Positions 53,547 to 62,424 of a stretch of 64,000 nt of DNA are shown here, in pieces. A program made the translations under genes and the position numbers. Positions within the stretch are counted from its first letter, which is position 1. Every line of letters starts with the position of its first letter. The notes under the pieces are model-generated. The model was given only the letters and a program-made list of their open reading frames with translations, did not search any database and had not been told where the DNA came from. The DNA is from Paenochrobactrum pullorum (lineage in GTDB: Bacteria; Pseudomonadota; Alphaproteobacteria; Rhizobiales; Rhizobiaceae), in the NCBI RefSeq assembly GCF_041929845.1, contig NZ_JBHEEH010000007.1, positions 1 through 64,000 on the forward strand, given 5' to 3'.

Positions 53547-54164
53547 TCAGGCACGCCCGAAAAGTGCGCCTAGCTTGTTTTTAAACACGGCCCATAAAAC
53601 ACTCAGCATATTCAGCTCTTTTGCCGGTGCAGGTTTGCGTGGTGCAGCCGGCTTTGGTGACGGTGCAGCAACGCCCTCAGCGGCATCAAAACTTTCTGCT
53701 ACCGGTTCTGCTCCGGCAGACAATTCACCTTCCAAATTATTGGCAAATTCTTTGCAGATTTGACCGGCAACCGCCTCAACAATGCCACCACGTGCAACCT
53801 GCGCCAAGGAGCCAGAGAGTGAATAATTTACATCCACCGAAACAACGGTGGTGTTTTCTCCCTCTTCAGTCAGCGCATAAGTCACCTCGCCTTTAGCGCG
53901 CGAAGAATGATTTTTATCAATCCCCACCCCAGTGATAACGCCAGTGAACCTTGCCTCATCCGGTACCACCTTGGCCTCGCCACCAAAATCTGCCTTCACA
54001 GGGCCAAGTTTCACCGTAATGCGCCCTTTGGCAACACCATCCACCGGTGGCTCGGTTAGTTGTGCTCCCGGAATACAGGCCACTACCGCTGCCAAATCCT
54101 GAAACTTCTCCCACACAACTTTGCGGTTATGGTTGACTTTAAAAACCTGTTTAATCTCAGCCAT
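53547..54164 (-). CDS. CoxG-like SRPBCC protein with C-terminal membrane anchor
   Basis: A protein of about 205 residues of the CoxG family. The SRPBCC domain (about 1-140) reads FKVNHNRKVVWEKFQDLAAVVACIPGAQLTEPPVDG, then an Ala/Pro-rich linker (about 148-185), then a hydrophobic C-terminal helix LNMLSVLWAVFKNKLGALFGR. CoxG proteins anchor CO dehydrogenase-type enzymes to the membrane and help electron transfer to quinones, as known for the CODH system. ATG 54164 follows GGGGAG. It overlaps none of its neighbours but lies in the TRAP/M20 operon, so it probably tethers the Mo-hydroxylase encoded on the plus strand. Confidence 0.9.
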   Translation of the reverse strand: MAEIKQVFKVNHNRKVVWEKFQDLAAVVACIPGAQLTEPPVDGVAKGRITVKLGPVKADFGGEAKVVPDEARFTGVITGVGIDKNHSSRAKGEVTYALTEEGENTTVVSVDVNYSLSGSLAQVARGGIVEAVAGQICKEFANNLEGELSAGAEPVAESFDAAEGVAAPSPKPAAPRKPAPAKELNMLSVLWAVFKNKLGALFGRA

Positions 54165-54177
54165 GATACTCCCCTTT

Positions 54178-55449
54178 TTAGTTTTCTGCCCCGCACCAAT
54201 CATAAATGCAAAGCGCCATCACCTTGATAGATGTGATGTAATCCTCAATCGATACATATTCGTCATTAGCATGCATAACCGCCGTTGAACCCGGTCCGAA
54301 GATTACTGTTGGTGTATCTGCATAAAGGTTGAGGAAACGTGTATCGGCAGCACCCTGACGCCCACTGATAACCGGCTGTTTTCCGGTCAGTTCAGTATAG
54401 TTTTTGCTCACCAGATCAACAATCGGATGATCGACCGGAATTTCGGATGCCTGCGCATCATAGCCGACAAAACGCACCACCGGCGGATGGTCTTTCATCC
54501 AAGGATCTTGTGCGGCCATTTCGTTGATTTTATCAACAAGACTTTGCTTGACCCCTTCATGATCTTCACCCGGAACCGTTCCGATACTACCTTTTAGCAA
54601 TGCGGTGTCTGGAAAAGCGCTTGGATAGTTACCGGCCTGAAAGCTGCCAATAATGCATGGCAGAGAATCCAGCGCATTCGGGTAAAGCGGATGGCGCACG
54701 GTTGCCACGCGGTAATCTTCCAGCTCTTTAACGGCCTGCACAACTTTATTGCCCAGATCAATGCCGGAAATGCCTTCATAGCGCTTTTGAATTCCCGCCG
54801 GTTTGCCCTGCACAGCAATTTCAAACCAGATGCGACCGATGCAAGCCGGCTGCACTGCCAGATCACTGGTTTCTCCCGAAATACCGGCATCCGCTTTATA
54901 GCCGCGCATTACCGTATCAAGCGTACCGTGGCCGGAAACCTCTTCATCAATCACCACGTTGATATAGACATCGCCTTTCAGTTTTACGCCCGCTTGTTTC
55001 AGATATTCGACAGCCAGAATATGGCTTGCCACACCGCTTTTCATGTCAGCGGCACCACGACCATAAATAAGTCCATTGTCGATTTTTGCCGACCAAGGAT
55101 TATCTGACCAGCCTTCACCATTGCCGACCGGAATAACATCCGTATGGCCATTGAGAAGCAATGAACGGCCTCCGCCGGTGCCTTTGAATGTCGCCACAAT
55201 ATTCGGACGGCCCTCGTAACCCATCGCGACAGGGCGATAACCGGGATGTTTTTTCAATTCCTCCCAATCGGTTTCCCACATATCGACCTCAAGGCCGATC
55301 TTGTTCATATAATCGGCGACATAAGCCTGAATAGCAGCCTCATCACCGGTAACAGAGGGGATCGCGATCATTTCTTGCAAGAATTTGACCGAGGCATCCT
55401 GATTATTTTCAATGGTTTCCAGAATTTTCTGACGGGTCGCAGAACTCAT
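54178..55449 (-). CDS. M20 family deacylase (ArgE/DapE type)
   Basis: A 423-residue metallopeptidase of family M20A. Motifs in order are LNGHTDVIPVG, GRGAADMKSGVASH, VIDEEVSGHGT (catalytic Glu) and the late GPGSTAVMHANDEYVSIEDY. The relatives are ArgE, DapE and succinyl-diaminopimelate desuccinylase. It lies between the TRAP transporter and the CoxG gene, so in this setting it probably opens an amide or urea-like bond in the transported compound before or after hydroxylation by the Mo enzyme. GGAG precedes the ATG. Arginine or lysine biosynthesis is unlikely given the neighbours. Confidence 0.9.
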   Translation of the reverse strand: MSSATRQKILETIENNQDASVKFLQEMIAIPSVTGDEAAIQAYVADYMNKIGLEVDMWETDWEELKKHPGYRPVAMGYEGRPNIVATFKGTGGGRSLLLNGHTDVIPVGNGEGWSDNPWSAKIDNGLIYGRGAADMKSGVASHILAVEYLKQAGVKLKGDVYINVVIDEEVSGHGTLDTVMRGYKADAGISGETSDLAVQPACIGRIWFEIAVQGKPAGIQKRYEGISGIDLGNKVVQAVKELEDYRVATVRHPLYPNALDSLPCIIGSFQAGNYPSAFPDTALLKGSIGTVPGEDHEGVKQSLVDKINEMAAQDPWMKDHPPVVRFVGYDAQASEIPVDHPIVDLVSKNYTELTGKQPVISGRQGAADTRFLNLYADTPTVIFGPGSTAVMHANDEYVSIEDYITSIKVMALCIYDWCGAEN

Positions 55450-55517
55450 TTTATTCTCCGGTTGTTGAAGGCTTCACGCCCTTAAAAGACAAGATTTCCG
55501 ATTTTATTTGATGATCA

Positions 55518-56831
55518 TCAGTCCATCAGGCTTGGCAGCCAGAGCGCTATGTCAGGGATAAAGATAAGCAAAGCCATCAGGCTGATATTAATGAGAATGA
55601 ACGGTACTGCCGCCATATAAATCTCGCCCATTGTGGTGCCTTCGGGCGCCACACCTTTCATAACGAAAAGCGATAATCCTGCTGGCGGAGTAATGGTGGC
55701 AAGTTCCAGATTGACCATCATCACCACAGCAAACCAAATCGGTTCCCAGCCCATGGCATGGATGATTGGCAGAAAAATCGGCATGGTGACCAGAACAATC
55801 GATGTCTGTTCAATAAACATACCGATCACCATAACAATCAGCATCATGATCAGCATCAGCACCAGCGGTGCGACCGGTAAAGTTGTTGCCCATTCGGTGA
55901 TGGCCGTAGTTGCGCCGGAAAAACTCAATAACTGACTGAAGGCTGCCGAACCGGTCAAAATGATCAGGATCATCACTGTCAGCTGCAAAGCTGACGAAAG
56001 AGCGTTGCGGACGGTCTGCCAATTCAGTTTTCCATACATGAAAGACAGAATGAACGTCAGGAATGTTCCGATTGCAGCCGATTCAGTCGGTGTAGCGATA
56101 CCGGTGAAGATAAAAACGATCGTCAGCACCACAATCGAAACCGGCGGAACGAGATAGAACAGCGTGTTTTTCATTTTTACACGAAAAGGCACGATTTCTA
56201 TTTCATAAGTCGGCGCATCTTGCGGACGTAAAGTAGCGCGCAAGACGATATAAAGGATATAAGCAATCGCCAGCAAAATGCCCGGCACAATGATGGCAAC
56301 CAGCGTTTTGGCAATCGAAAATCCGCCAACACTCGCCAAAACAATCGCCAAAGTGCTTGGTGGAATGAGAATAGCTAAAGCACCACTGCCAAGCACCGGA
56401 CCGATTGCTAGAGTACGCGCATAACCGCGGCGTTCCATTTCCGGTGTCAAGGTTGAGCCAAGCATTGCAACTGAACCCATCGCCACGCCAGTCAGTGTCG
56501 CCAGCACAGTTCCCGCACCAATAGTCAGCACTGCCAAACGACCGGCAATAAAGCCTAGCCACTGATCAAGCACCTCGATCATACGCGGTGCAATGCCTGA
56601 ATGAAACATCACCGAGCCCATCAAAATGAACATCGGTACCGGCACCAGCATGAAGGTCGAGATTGAACTATCAATACTCAAAACTAACTGACTGAAGCCG
56701 GTTGTTCCGCCCCACATGAAAAACACGCCCAGCATATTGACGGTCATGAAGGCAAAAGCCACCGGCACACCCAGCATCATCAAGCCGGTGAGCCCCGCGA
56801 AAAAATATAACAGAAAAGTCCACCACTCCAT
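55518..56831 (-). CDS. TRAP transporter large permease (DctM type)
   Basis: A 437-residue membrane protein with about twelve hydrophobic segments. DctM hallmarks are GVPVAFAFMTVNMLGV, FMLVPVPMFILMGSVMFHSGIAPRMI, ATLTGVAMGSVAMLGSTLTPEMERRGY, GSGALAILIPPSTLAIVLASVGG and ATPTESAAIGTF. It carries the substrate across the inner membrane using the sodium gradient. The small subunit gene ends one base before it, and the M20 gene follows after about 68 bp. TRAP systems usually carry organic acids, although heterocyclic carboxylates or amides are possible here. Confidence 0.95.
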   Translation of the reverse strand: MEWWTFLLYFFAGLTGLMMLGVPVAFAFMTVNMLGVFFMWGGTTGFSQLVLSIDSSISTFMLVPVPMFILMGSVMFHSGIAPRMIEVLDQWLGFIAGRLAVLTIGAGTVLATLTGVAMGSVAMLGSTLTPEMERRGYARTLAIGPVLGSGALAILIPPSTLAIVLASVGGFSIAKTLVAIIVPGILLAIAYILYIVLRATLRPQDAPTYEIEIVPFRVKMKNTLFYLVPPVSIVVLTIVFIFTGIATPTESAAIGTFLTFILSFMYGKLNWQTVRNALSSALQLTVMILIILTGSAAFSQLLSFSGATTAITEWATTLPVAPLVLMLIMMLIVMVIGMFIEQTSIVLVTMPIFLPIIHAMGWEPIWFAVVMMVNLELATITPPAGLSLFVMKGVAPEGTTMGEIYMAAVPFILINISLMALLIFIPDIALWLPSLMD

Positions 56832-56832
56832 T

Positions 56833-57345
56833 TTAGTGCTCCGCAGGTTTGGATGGTTGAATATTATCGGCGCGGATAAAACGGAGTGTGCGCAGGATAA
56901 ATTCTACGCCCAGCAGGAAACATCCAACCGGAATGACCGCCAGATTGATGGCGCGCGGGATTTCAAGCTCAGCTGCCACCATAATACCGCGCTGAATGGA
57001 GCGGATAATGGCGTGATAGCCGTAATAAGCCATGATCAGACAGACGATGGCGCTAATGACCGAAGAAATGACCAGCATGGCACGACGCACCGGCGGCGAG
57101 ACAATCGTCATCAGAATATCGACCGTAACATGACCGTCTTTGCGCAACACCCATGCAGCGCCTAAGAAGGTGATATAGACCATCATGATGCCACTGATCT
57201 GGTCGATGCCGTGGATGCCGTAATTAAAGAAGACACGCATCGCCACTTTGATAACCGTTGCCAGCATCATAGCAATCAATGTGAGACATGCGAGAAAGGC
57301 AAACAAATTCAAAATGAAGTCGTAGAATTTCTCAATTGTTTTCAT
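56833..57345 (-). CDS. TRAP transporter small permease (DctQ type)
   Basis: A membrane protein of about 170 residues with four hydrophobic segments (FYDFILNLFAFLACLTLIAMMLATVIKVAMRVFFNYGIHGID, GIMMVYITFLGAAWVLRKDGHVTVDIL, and two more). The family signature AWVLRKDGHVTVDI is clear. ATG 57345 is chosen with AGG in front; a longer frame from 57420 overlaps the binding-protein stop and has a non-membrane N-terminal tail. It assembles with the large permease. Confidence 0.93.
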   Translation of the reverse strand: MKTIEKFYDFILNLFAFLACLTLIAMMLATVIKVAMRVFFNYGIHGIDQISGIMMVYITFLGAAWVLRKDGHVTVDILMTIVSPPVRRAMLVISSVISAIVCLIMAYYGYHAIIRSIQRGIMVAAELEIPRAINLAVIPVGCFLLGVEFILRTLRFIRADNIQPSKPAEH

Positions 57346-57416
57346 AACAAACCTGCATTCGTTCGAATGGAGCTTTGCTCTTGGAAGGTCACTTCCAAGA
57401 GCAAAAACCTCAGACA

Positions 57417-58439
57417 TCATTGTTCGAAGAGCTCTTTGACTTCAGAGATTTGTTTCTCGCTTAGAATAGAAGCGTAATAAGCCCAGAGCGAATCAACAGC
57501 GACCTTGTTCCAGCGCTCGGCTTCTTCGGGTGAAAGCTTCACCACTTCCATGCCGGCTTTTTGCATCAGGTCCGTTTGTTCCTCGAGATTTTGTTGAAAC
57601 CAGCCTTGTGTCCATTCTTGTGTTTCGGACATTGCCTGATCGAGAATGGCTTGAATTTCAGGCGACAATGCCTCGTATTTATCGAGGTTCATCACAATGT
57701 TTGCACCACTGCGATACATCGGCTGGTCGATCATATATTTGGTGACGCTCTGCCAGCCATAACGGGTAAAACCATCGGCAACCGGCCAGCTGAAACCATC
57801 AACCGTACCGCGATCCATCGCCAGATAAATTTCACTTGGTGGCAAAGTGACAGATTCTGCGCCCGCATCTTTCAAGAAATGTCGGGTCAGCGGTGCTGAA
57901 CGCAGCTTTTTCGACTTGATGTCGTCAATGGATTTTACCGGAAAATTGGTACTGATATAATGAACACCTACACCTAGATCTCCACTGGCGTGGCCGATAT
58001 AACGTGCACCTTTGTTGGCATAAAGATCAACCAAATAGTTATGTAGTTTACTGCCCGGGCCATTATCCGGCACTTTATAAGGTGAAAGTTCGGTGATGTC
58101 TCCGCCCGGCACCACACCTGCCCAATAGTTTGGTGCACCATACCAGACATCAAAAACACCATTTACCAGCGCTTCCGGCTGATCAAAAGGCGGCAGAACA
58201 TCGTCTGCACCCATATATTGCACCCGCACTTTGCCTTCACCAATGCGGTTTACATTATCCATGAAATTTTTGCCGATATCGGCAGTTGGTGAAAAGCCGT
58301 GCGCCCATGCGCCGACCATTCTTAATGTTACAGTTGCTGCTTGCGCCTCTGTCATCCACGCCGTGCCACTCCACAGAAGCGCACCTGCCAAAGCTATCGA
58401 TGTAACAGGGGTAATAAATTGCCTCATGACCGAAATCAT
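57417..58439 (-). CDS. TRAP transporter substrate-binding protein (DctP type)
   Basis: A protein of about 340 residues with a signal peptide (TPVTSIALAGALLWSGTAWMTEAQA, cleavage before ATVTLRM). The DctP pattern is GAWAHGFSPTADIGKNFMDNVNRIGEGKVRVQYMG, IKSKKLRSAPLTRHFLKDAGAESVTLPPSEIYLAMDRGTVDGFSWP; the Arg in KLRSAP normally binds the substrate carboxylate. ATG 58439 follows GGGAGG. It is the first gene of the TRAP operon and is divergent from the Mo-hydroxylase operon. The conserved Arg predicts a ligand with a carboxylate group. Confidence 0.94.
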   Translation of the reverse strand: MISVMRQFITPVTSIALAGALLWSGTAWMTEAQAATVTLRMVGAWAHGFSPTADIGKNFMDNVNRIGEGKVRVQYMGADDVLPPFDQPEALVNGVFDVWYGAPNYWAGVVPGGDITELSPYKVPDNGPGSKLHNYLVDLYANKGARYIGHASGDLGVGVHYISTNFPVKSIDDIKSKKLRSAPLTRHFLKDAGAESVTLPPSEIYLAMDRGTVDGFSWPVADGFTRYGWQSVTKYMIDQPMYRSGANIVMNLDKYEALSPEIQAILDQAMSETQEWTQGWFQQNLEEQTDLMQKAGMEVVKLSPEEAERWNKVAVDSLWAYYASILSEKQISEVKELFEQ

Positions 58440-58657
58440 GTCATTTCCTCCCTTGATTTCTCCCCGACCGCACTTCGCCAAAAATGCGGCTTACACTCAA
58501 ATCCTCCTTTGAGCGCAAATGTATCGTAATGCGTTTACATCCAACTTGTCTACAAAGTTTTTTGTATTGCATACAATCTTTGCGTAGCTTACAAATAAAT
58601 ATGACGATATAAGCGGGTTTCCTGTTTCACAGGTTCCATCACTTTGGGAGGAGTGAC
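58440..58657. promoter_or_regulatory. Divergent promoter of the TRAP and Mo-hydroxylase operons
   Basis: About 218 bp shared by two operons. It holds TTGTCTACAA (58546-58555, within a longer ACTTGTCTACAAAGT) and TTGTAT-tgc-ATACAA (58562-58576). Both have the TTGT...ACAA outline of GntR/FCD-type operators. The TTGTA words come twice within 30 bp, which suits a dimeric repressor. No GntR gene is within the window. Confidence 0.55.
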
Positions 58658-59527
58658 ATGCGCCCTTCGGGTTTTAGCTATCATCGCGCTGATGACCTTC
58701 AGCACGCCTATCAATTATTGGCCGAGTTTGGTGAAGATGGCCGCCCCTTATCAGGTGGGCAAAGTCTGGTACCAATGATGAATTTGCGTTTAGCAAGGCC
58801 AAATCATCTGGTTGATATCAACCGGCTACCGCTTAACCAGTTTGAATTACTGCCAAATTTTTTACGCATCGGTGCACTGGTGCGCCATCATGAATATGCA
58901 ACCAATCCGCATATTGAAGCCTACTTTCCAGCATTTCAGGAAGCCGTTCACTGGATCGCTCATCCCACGATCCGCTTACATGGCTCGCTTGGCGGTAGTA
59001 TTTCCCATGCTGATCCGACCGCAGAATTACCTGCCATGTGCGTTCTTTATGATGCGGAAATTATTTTAGGCTCGCTGCAAGGCGAACGCCGCGTTAAAGC
59101 ACAAGATTTCTTTCATGGTGCCTATGTCACTGCCGTGGAACCGGGTGAAATGGTTATTGCAGTGGAGTTTCCATTGCCAAAAGAGCAACCATCCGGTGCT
59201 TTTAGCGAACTTGGCGAGCGCTTAGGCGATTTTGCCATTGCTTCTATCGGTGTCGCACTTACCCATAAGGCCGGCACTATCGCAACTGCGGCAATTGTCT
59301 GTGGCGGTGCCGAAATGGTTGCAACGCGAGGCCCTGCGATTGAAGCGCAATTAGTCGGAAAACGCTTGGATCAAGTCAATTTTGACACACTGGCTGCCGA
59401 GTTTTCCGGCCAGTTTAATCCGGCTGGCGATTTTACCGCTACTACTGCCTATCGCAAAAACCTGATCGGTGAATTGACAAAGCGCACATTGCAGCGCGCT
59501 TGCAACAAAGCATTGGAAGCAGCATGA
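58658..59527 (+). CDS. Mo-hydroxylase FAD-binding subunit (CoxM/XdhB type)
   Basis: A 289-residue FAD subunit of the xanthine dehydrogenase family. FAD-binding motifs are GGQSLVPMMNLRLARP (about 33-48) and TIRLHGSLGGSISHADPTAELPA (about 105-127), followed by the CO dehydrogenase flavoprotein C-terminal domain. It takes electrons from the 2Fe-2S subunit and passes them to an acceptor. GGGAGGAG lies just before ATG 58658. The stop overlaps the start of the 2Fe-2S gene (ATGA). It is divergent from the TRAP operon. Confidence 0.94.
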   Translation: MRPSGFSYHRADDLQHAYQLLAEFGEDGRPLSGGQSLVPMMNLRLARPNHLVDINRLPLNQFELLPNFLRIGALVRHHEYATNPHIEAYFPAFQEAVHWIAHPTIRLHGSLGGSISHADPTAELPAMCVLYDAEIILGSLQGERRVKAQDFFHGAYVTAVEPGEMVIAVEFPLPKEQPSGAFSELGERLGDFAIASIGVALTHKAGTIATAAIVCGGAEMVATRGPAIEAQLVGKRLDQVNFDTLAAEFSGQFNPAGDFTATTAYRKNLIGELTKRTLQRACNKALEAA

Positions 59528-60027
59528 GCGAACAATCAAAAATGAATGTAACTTTGACGGTTAACGGTAATACCCGCACGGTTTCAGTCGAACCCAGACA
59601 TTTGCTGGCAGATGTTTTGCGCCATGAATTCAATCTTTCCGGTGTCCATATCGGATGTGCGCATGGCGCATGTGGTTGCTGCACGGTGCATCTCGATGGG
59701 ATCCCACGTCTTTCCTGCCTGACATTCGCGGTGCAATGCGACGGACGCGACATCAAAACCGTTGAAAGTTTGGGCGGCATTGATGCCACCCATATTTTGC
59801 AACAGGCATTCAAAAGCGAGCATGGCCTGCAATGCGGCTATTGCACTCCTGGTTTTCTGATGACACTCGCGCCTTATGTCAGCCAACAAATTGAACTGGG
59901 TGAAATGCCGGAAGAAGCTGATATTCGTGAAGCTATGAGCGGCAATATCTGTCGCTGCACCGGTTATCACGGTATTGTGGCCGCGGTTAAAAAAGCGATT
60001 TCATCTCAATTGACGGAAAGGGCTTGA
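59524..60027 (+). CDS. Mo-hydroxylase 2Fe-2S subunit (CoxS type)
   Basis: A protein of about 167 residues with two 2Fe-2S clusters. The plant-ferredoxin-type cluster is GCAHGACGCCTVHLDG; the second is QCGYCTPGFLMT and ICRCTGYHGIVAAV. All cysteines are in place. ATG 59524 overlaps the FAD-subunit stop, and the frame ends at 60027 next to the Mo-subunit start. It moves electrons from the Mo site to FAD. Confidence 0.95.
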   Translation: MSEQSKMNVTLTVNGNTRTVSVEPRHLLADVLRHEFNLSGVHIGCAHGACGCCTVHLDGIPRLSCLTFAVQCDGRDIKTVESLGGIDATHILQQAFKSEHGLQCGYCTPGFLMTLAPYVSQQIELGEMPEEADIREAMSGNICRCTGYHGIVAAVKKAISSQLTERA

Positions 60028-60029
60028 AT

Positions 60030-62363
60030 ATGAGACCTGAAAGCCCCCGCCATATCGGCGCACGCATTCAACGTTTTGAAGATACAAGGCTTTTGTCGGG
60101 CACGGCACGTTATATTGACGATATCAAAATGCCGGATATGCTGCATTTGCGTTTTGCACGTGCGCAATCCGCCCATGCCAAAATTGTGGAAATCGATCAA
60201 TTTGCGCTGGAAGACATCGGTTTTAAAACCTGGGTTTTTACCGGTGAAGACACCCGCCATTTGTCGATGAAAGCCCATCAGGATTATCCTGAAATGCAAT
60301 ATTCAGAGCAGCCTTTGCTGGCTCTTGATAAAGTACGCTATGTCGGTGAACCGGTGGCAGCTGTACTGGCTGAGGACCCTTATCATGCAGAGGATGCGGC
60401 AGAGCAACTTTTCATCGATTATGAACCGCTGGCCGTTGTCGCTTCCATGAAGGATGCGCTTGACCCGAATATTCCGCCAATTTTTGATAATTGGACAAAA
60501 AACACCTTTGTCGAACGGCAAATGAAAGGTGGCGATCTGGAGGCGGCAAAAGCTGCTGCCCATTATACCATCAAGCGTCGTTATATCAATAAAAGACAAG
60601 CCGGCGTACCAATGGAAGGCCGCGGTGTTGTCGCTTATATGGATCCGGCAACGCGGTTTTTAACCGTCTGGTCGTCCACTCAAATGCCACATCTGGTGCG
60701 CACTTATATTTCAGAAGAATTGGGCTTGCCGGAATCGCGCATCCGCGTTGTTGCGCCCGATGTCGGTGGTGGGTTTGGTGTCAAAGGGCAAGTCTTCCCC
60801 GATGAGGTACTGATCGCTTGGATTGCAATGCAGGTTGGCCGTCCGGTCAAATGGATCGAAGATCGCCGCGAACATCTGATTTCCAGTATTCATGCCCGCG
60901 ATCATGATCATACATTGGAAGCTTATGTCTCTGAAGATGGTCGCTTATTAGGTTTGAAGGCTGATATCAGTGTCGATGTCGGTGCCTATTCGACATTTCC
61001 GTTTACCGCTGCCGGTGATCCGGGAATGGCTGCAAAAGTCATGCCGGGGCCTTATGATTTTCAAGCTTATGAGGCCACATTCCGTGCGCTCGCCAGCAAT
61101 AAATGTCCGCTCGGCACCTATCGCGGTGTGGCGCGCCCGTCTGCCGTGTTCTCACAAGAGCGCTTGATGGATGATATTGCCAAAGAAATTGGCATGGATC
61201 CGTTTGAATTTCGCCTGAAAAATATCATCCGCGAATTTCCATATAAAAACGTGCTCGGCTTTACCTATGATCCGGGGTCTTATGAGCAATCCATCCTGCA
61301 AATCAGGGAATTGTTGAAAGACGATATTGCAGCGGCTGAAGCATCAAAAAGCTCCAAAACCACCCGTATTGGCGTCGGTATTGCCACATTTTTAGAGCAA
61401 ACCGCGCATGGAACACCCGATTTTGCCCGTCGTCGTACACCCATTGAAACCGGTTATATTGCAGCGCATGTACAAATGGCACCGGATGGCACAGTGACCA
61501 TCAATTTAGGGCTGCAAAGTCATGGCCAAGGGTTGGAAACCACCATGGCGCAGGTCGCAGCCGACGCCTTGGGCGTGCGGCCGGAAGATGTTTTTGTCAA
61601 ACATGGAGACACAATGGGTTCACCCTACTCGGTCGGCACATGGGGCAGTCGCGGCGGGCCTTTGGGCGGCGGTGCCGTCCATATGGCCTCCTTACAAATT
61701 GCCAATAAACTTAAGGCCATTGCGGCTCATTTTCTGCAAGCAAGCAGTGATGACATTGAGCTACGGGATAATTTGGCCTTTTTACGCAGTGATCCGGGGC
61801 GCAATGTGGCGCTCAAAACCATCGCGCGTGCAGCAATACGCAATGTCGACCAATTGCCGGAAGGTATCTTGCCAGGCTTGGATGCCGAATATGCACTTGA
61901 TGGGCCAACGGACGGAACCTATGCCAATGCCACCCATGCGGCCGTGGTTGAAATTGACGTACCAACCGGAAAAATGAAACTGAAGCGCTTTGTTGTGGTG
62001 GAAGATTGCGGCACCATTCTCAACCCATTGGTGGTGGACGGACAGGTGCGTGGCGGCGTGGTGCAAGGCATCGGTTCAGCAATGTTCGAGCATTTTGTCT
62101 ATGACGAAGAAGGGCAGCCCTTAACCACCAGCTTTGCTGACTATCTGATGCCGATTGCACCGGAAATTCCAAATATCGAAGTGCATCACATTGAAACGCC
62201 AACGCCGTTAACACCGCTGGGTGCCAAAGGTTTGGGTGAAGGCGGAGCTATTGGCCCCCCTGCTGCAATTGCCAATGCAGTGGCCAATGCGCTTAATGTT
62301 TATGTGCCATTTACACCTCTCAATGCCAGCGACATCTGGGAATTAACAGCAAATATGCGTTAA
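60030..62363 (+). CDS. Mo-hydroxylase large molybdopterin-binding subunit (CoxL/XdhA type)
   Basis: A protein of about 777 residues, the catalytic subunit of an aldehyde/xanthine oxidase-type enzyme. Markers are GARIQRFEDTRLLSGTARYIDDI, VAPDVGGGFGVKGQVFPDEVLIAWIA, LGTYRGVARPSAVFSQERLMDDIA, GSRGGPLGGGAVHMA and the C-terminal LTPLGAKGLGEGGAIGPPAAIANAV, whose Glu (GLGEGG) is the catalytic base. The active-site loop reads TYRGVARP, not the VAYRCSFR of form I CO dehydrogenase, so this is a hydroxylase of an N-heterocycle or aldehyde, not a CODH. ATG 60030 follows AAAGGG; a TTG two codons earlier is less likely. A terminator follows. Confidence 0.94.
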   Translation: MRPESPRHIGARIQRFEDTRLLSGTARYIDDIKMPDMLHLRFARAQSAHAKIVEIDQFALEDIGFKTWVFTGEDTRHLSMKAHQDYPEMQYSEQPLLALDKVRYVGEPVAAVLAEDPYHAEDAAEQLFIDYEPLAVVASMKDALDPNIPPIFDNWTKNTFVERQMKGGDLEAAKAAAHYTIKRRYINKRQAGVPMEGRGVVAYMDPATRFLTVWSSTQMPHLVRTYISEELGLPESRIRVVAPDVGGGFGVKGQVFPDEVLIAWIAMQVGRPVKWIEDRREHLISSIHARDHDHTLEAYVSEDGRLLGLKADISVDVGAYSTFPFTAAGDPGMAAKVMPGPYDFQAYEATFRALASNKCPLGTYRGVARPSAVFSQERLMDDIAKEIGMDPFEFRLKNIIREFPYKNVLGFTYDPGSYEQSILQIRELLKDDIAAAEASKSSKTTRIGVGIATFLEQTAHGTPDFARRRTPIETGYIAAHVQMAPDGTVTINLGLQSHGQGLETTMAQVAADALGVRPEDVFVKHGDTMGSPYSVGTWGSRGGPLGGGAVHMASLQIANKLKAIAAHFLQASSDDIELRDNLAFLRSDPGRNVALKTIARAAIRNVDQLPEGILPGLDAEYALDGPTDGTYANATHAAVVEIDVPTGKMKLKRFVVVEDCGTILNPLVVDGQVRGGVVQGIGSAMFEHFVYDEEGQPLTTSFADYLMPIAPEIPNIEVHHIETPTPLTPLGAKGLGEGGAIGPPAAIANAVANALNVYVPFTPLNASDIWELTANMR

Positions 62364-62371
62364 ATTAAACG

Positions 62372-62402
62372 AAAAACCCCGACATTTCTGTCGGGGTTTT
62401 TT
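62372..62402. terminator. Rho-independent terminator, bidirectional
   Basis: AAAAACCCCGACA and TGTCGGGGTTTTTT with a four-base loop (tttc) form a strong hairpin with T runs on both strands. It separates the convergent Mo-hydroxylase operon and pyruvate carboxylase. Confidence 0.93.
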
Positions 62403-62424
62403 ATGATTACAACTCCAGAAAAAC

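Noticed and set aside
60024..62363. CO dehydrogenase (form I) identity for the Mo-hydroxylase genes
   Set aside because: The CoxL active-site loop VAYRCSFR is absent; TYRGVARP is present instead, so oxidation of CO is unlikely despite CoxG and CoxMSL-type naming.
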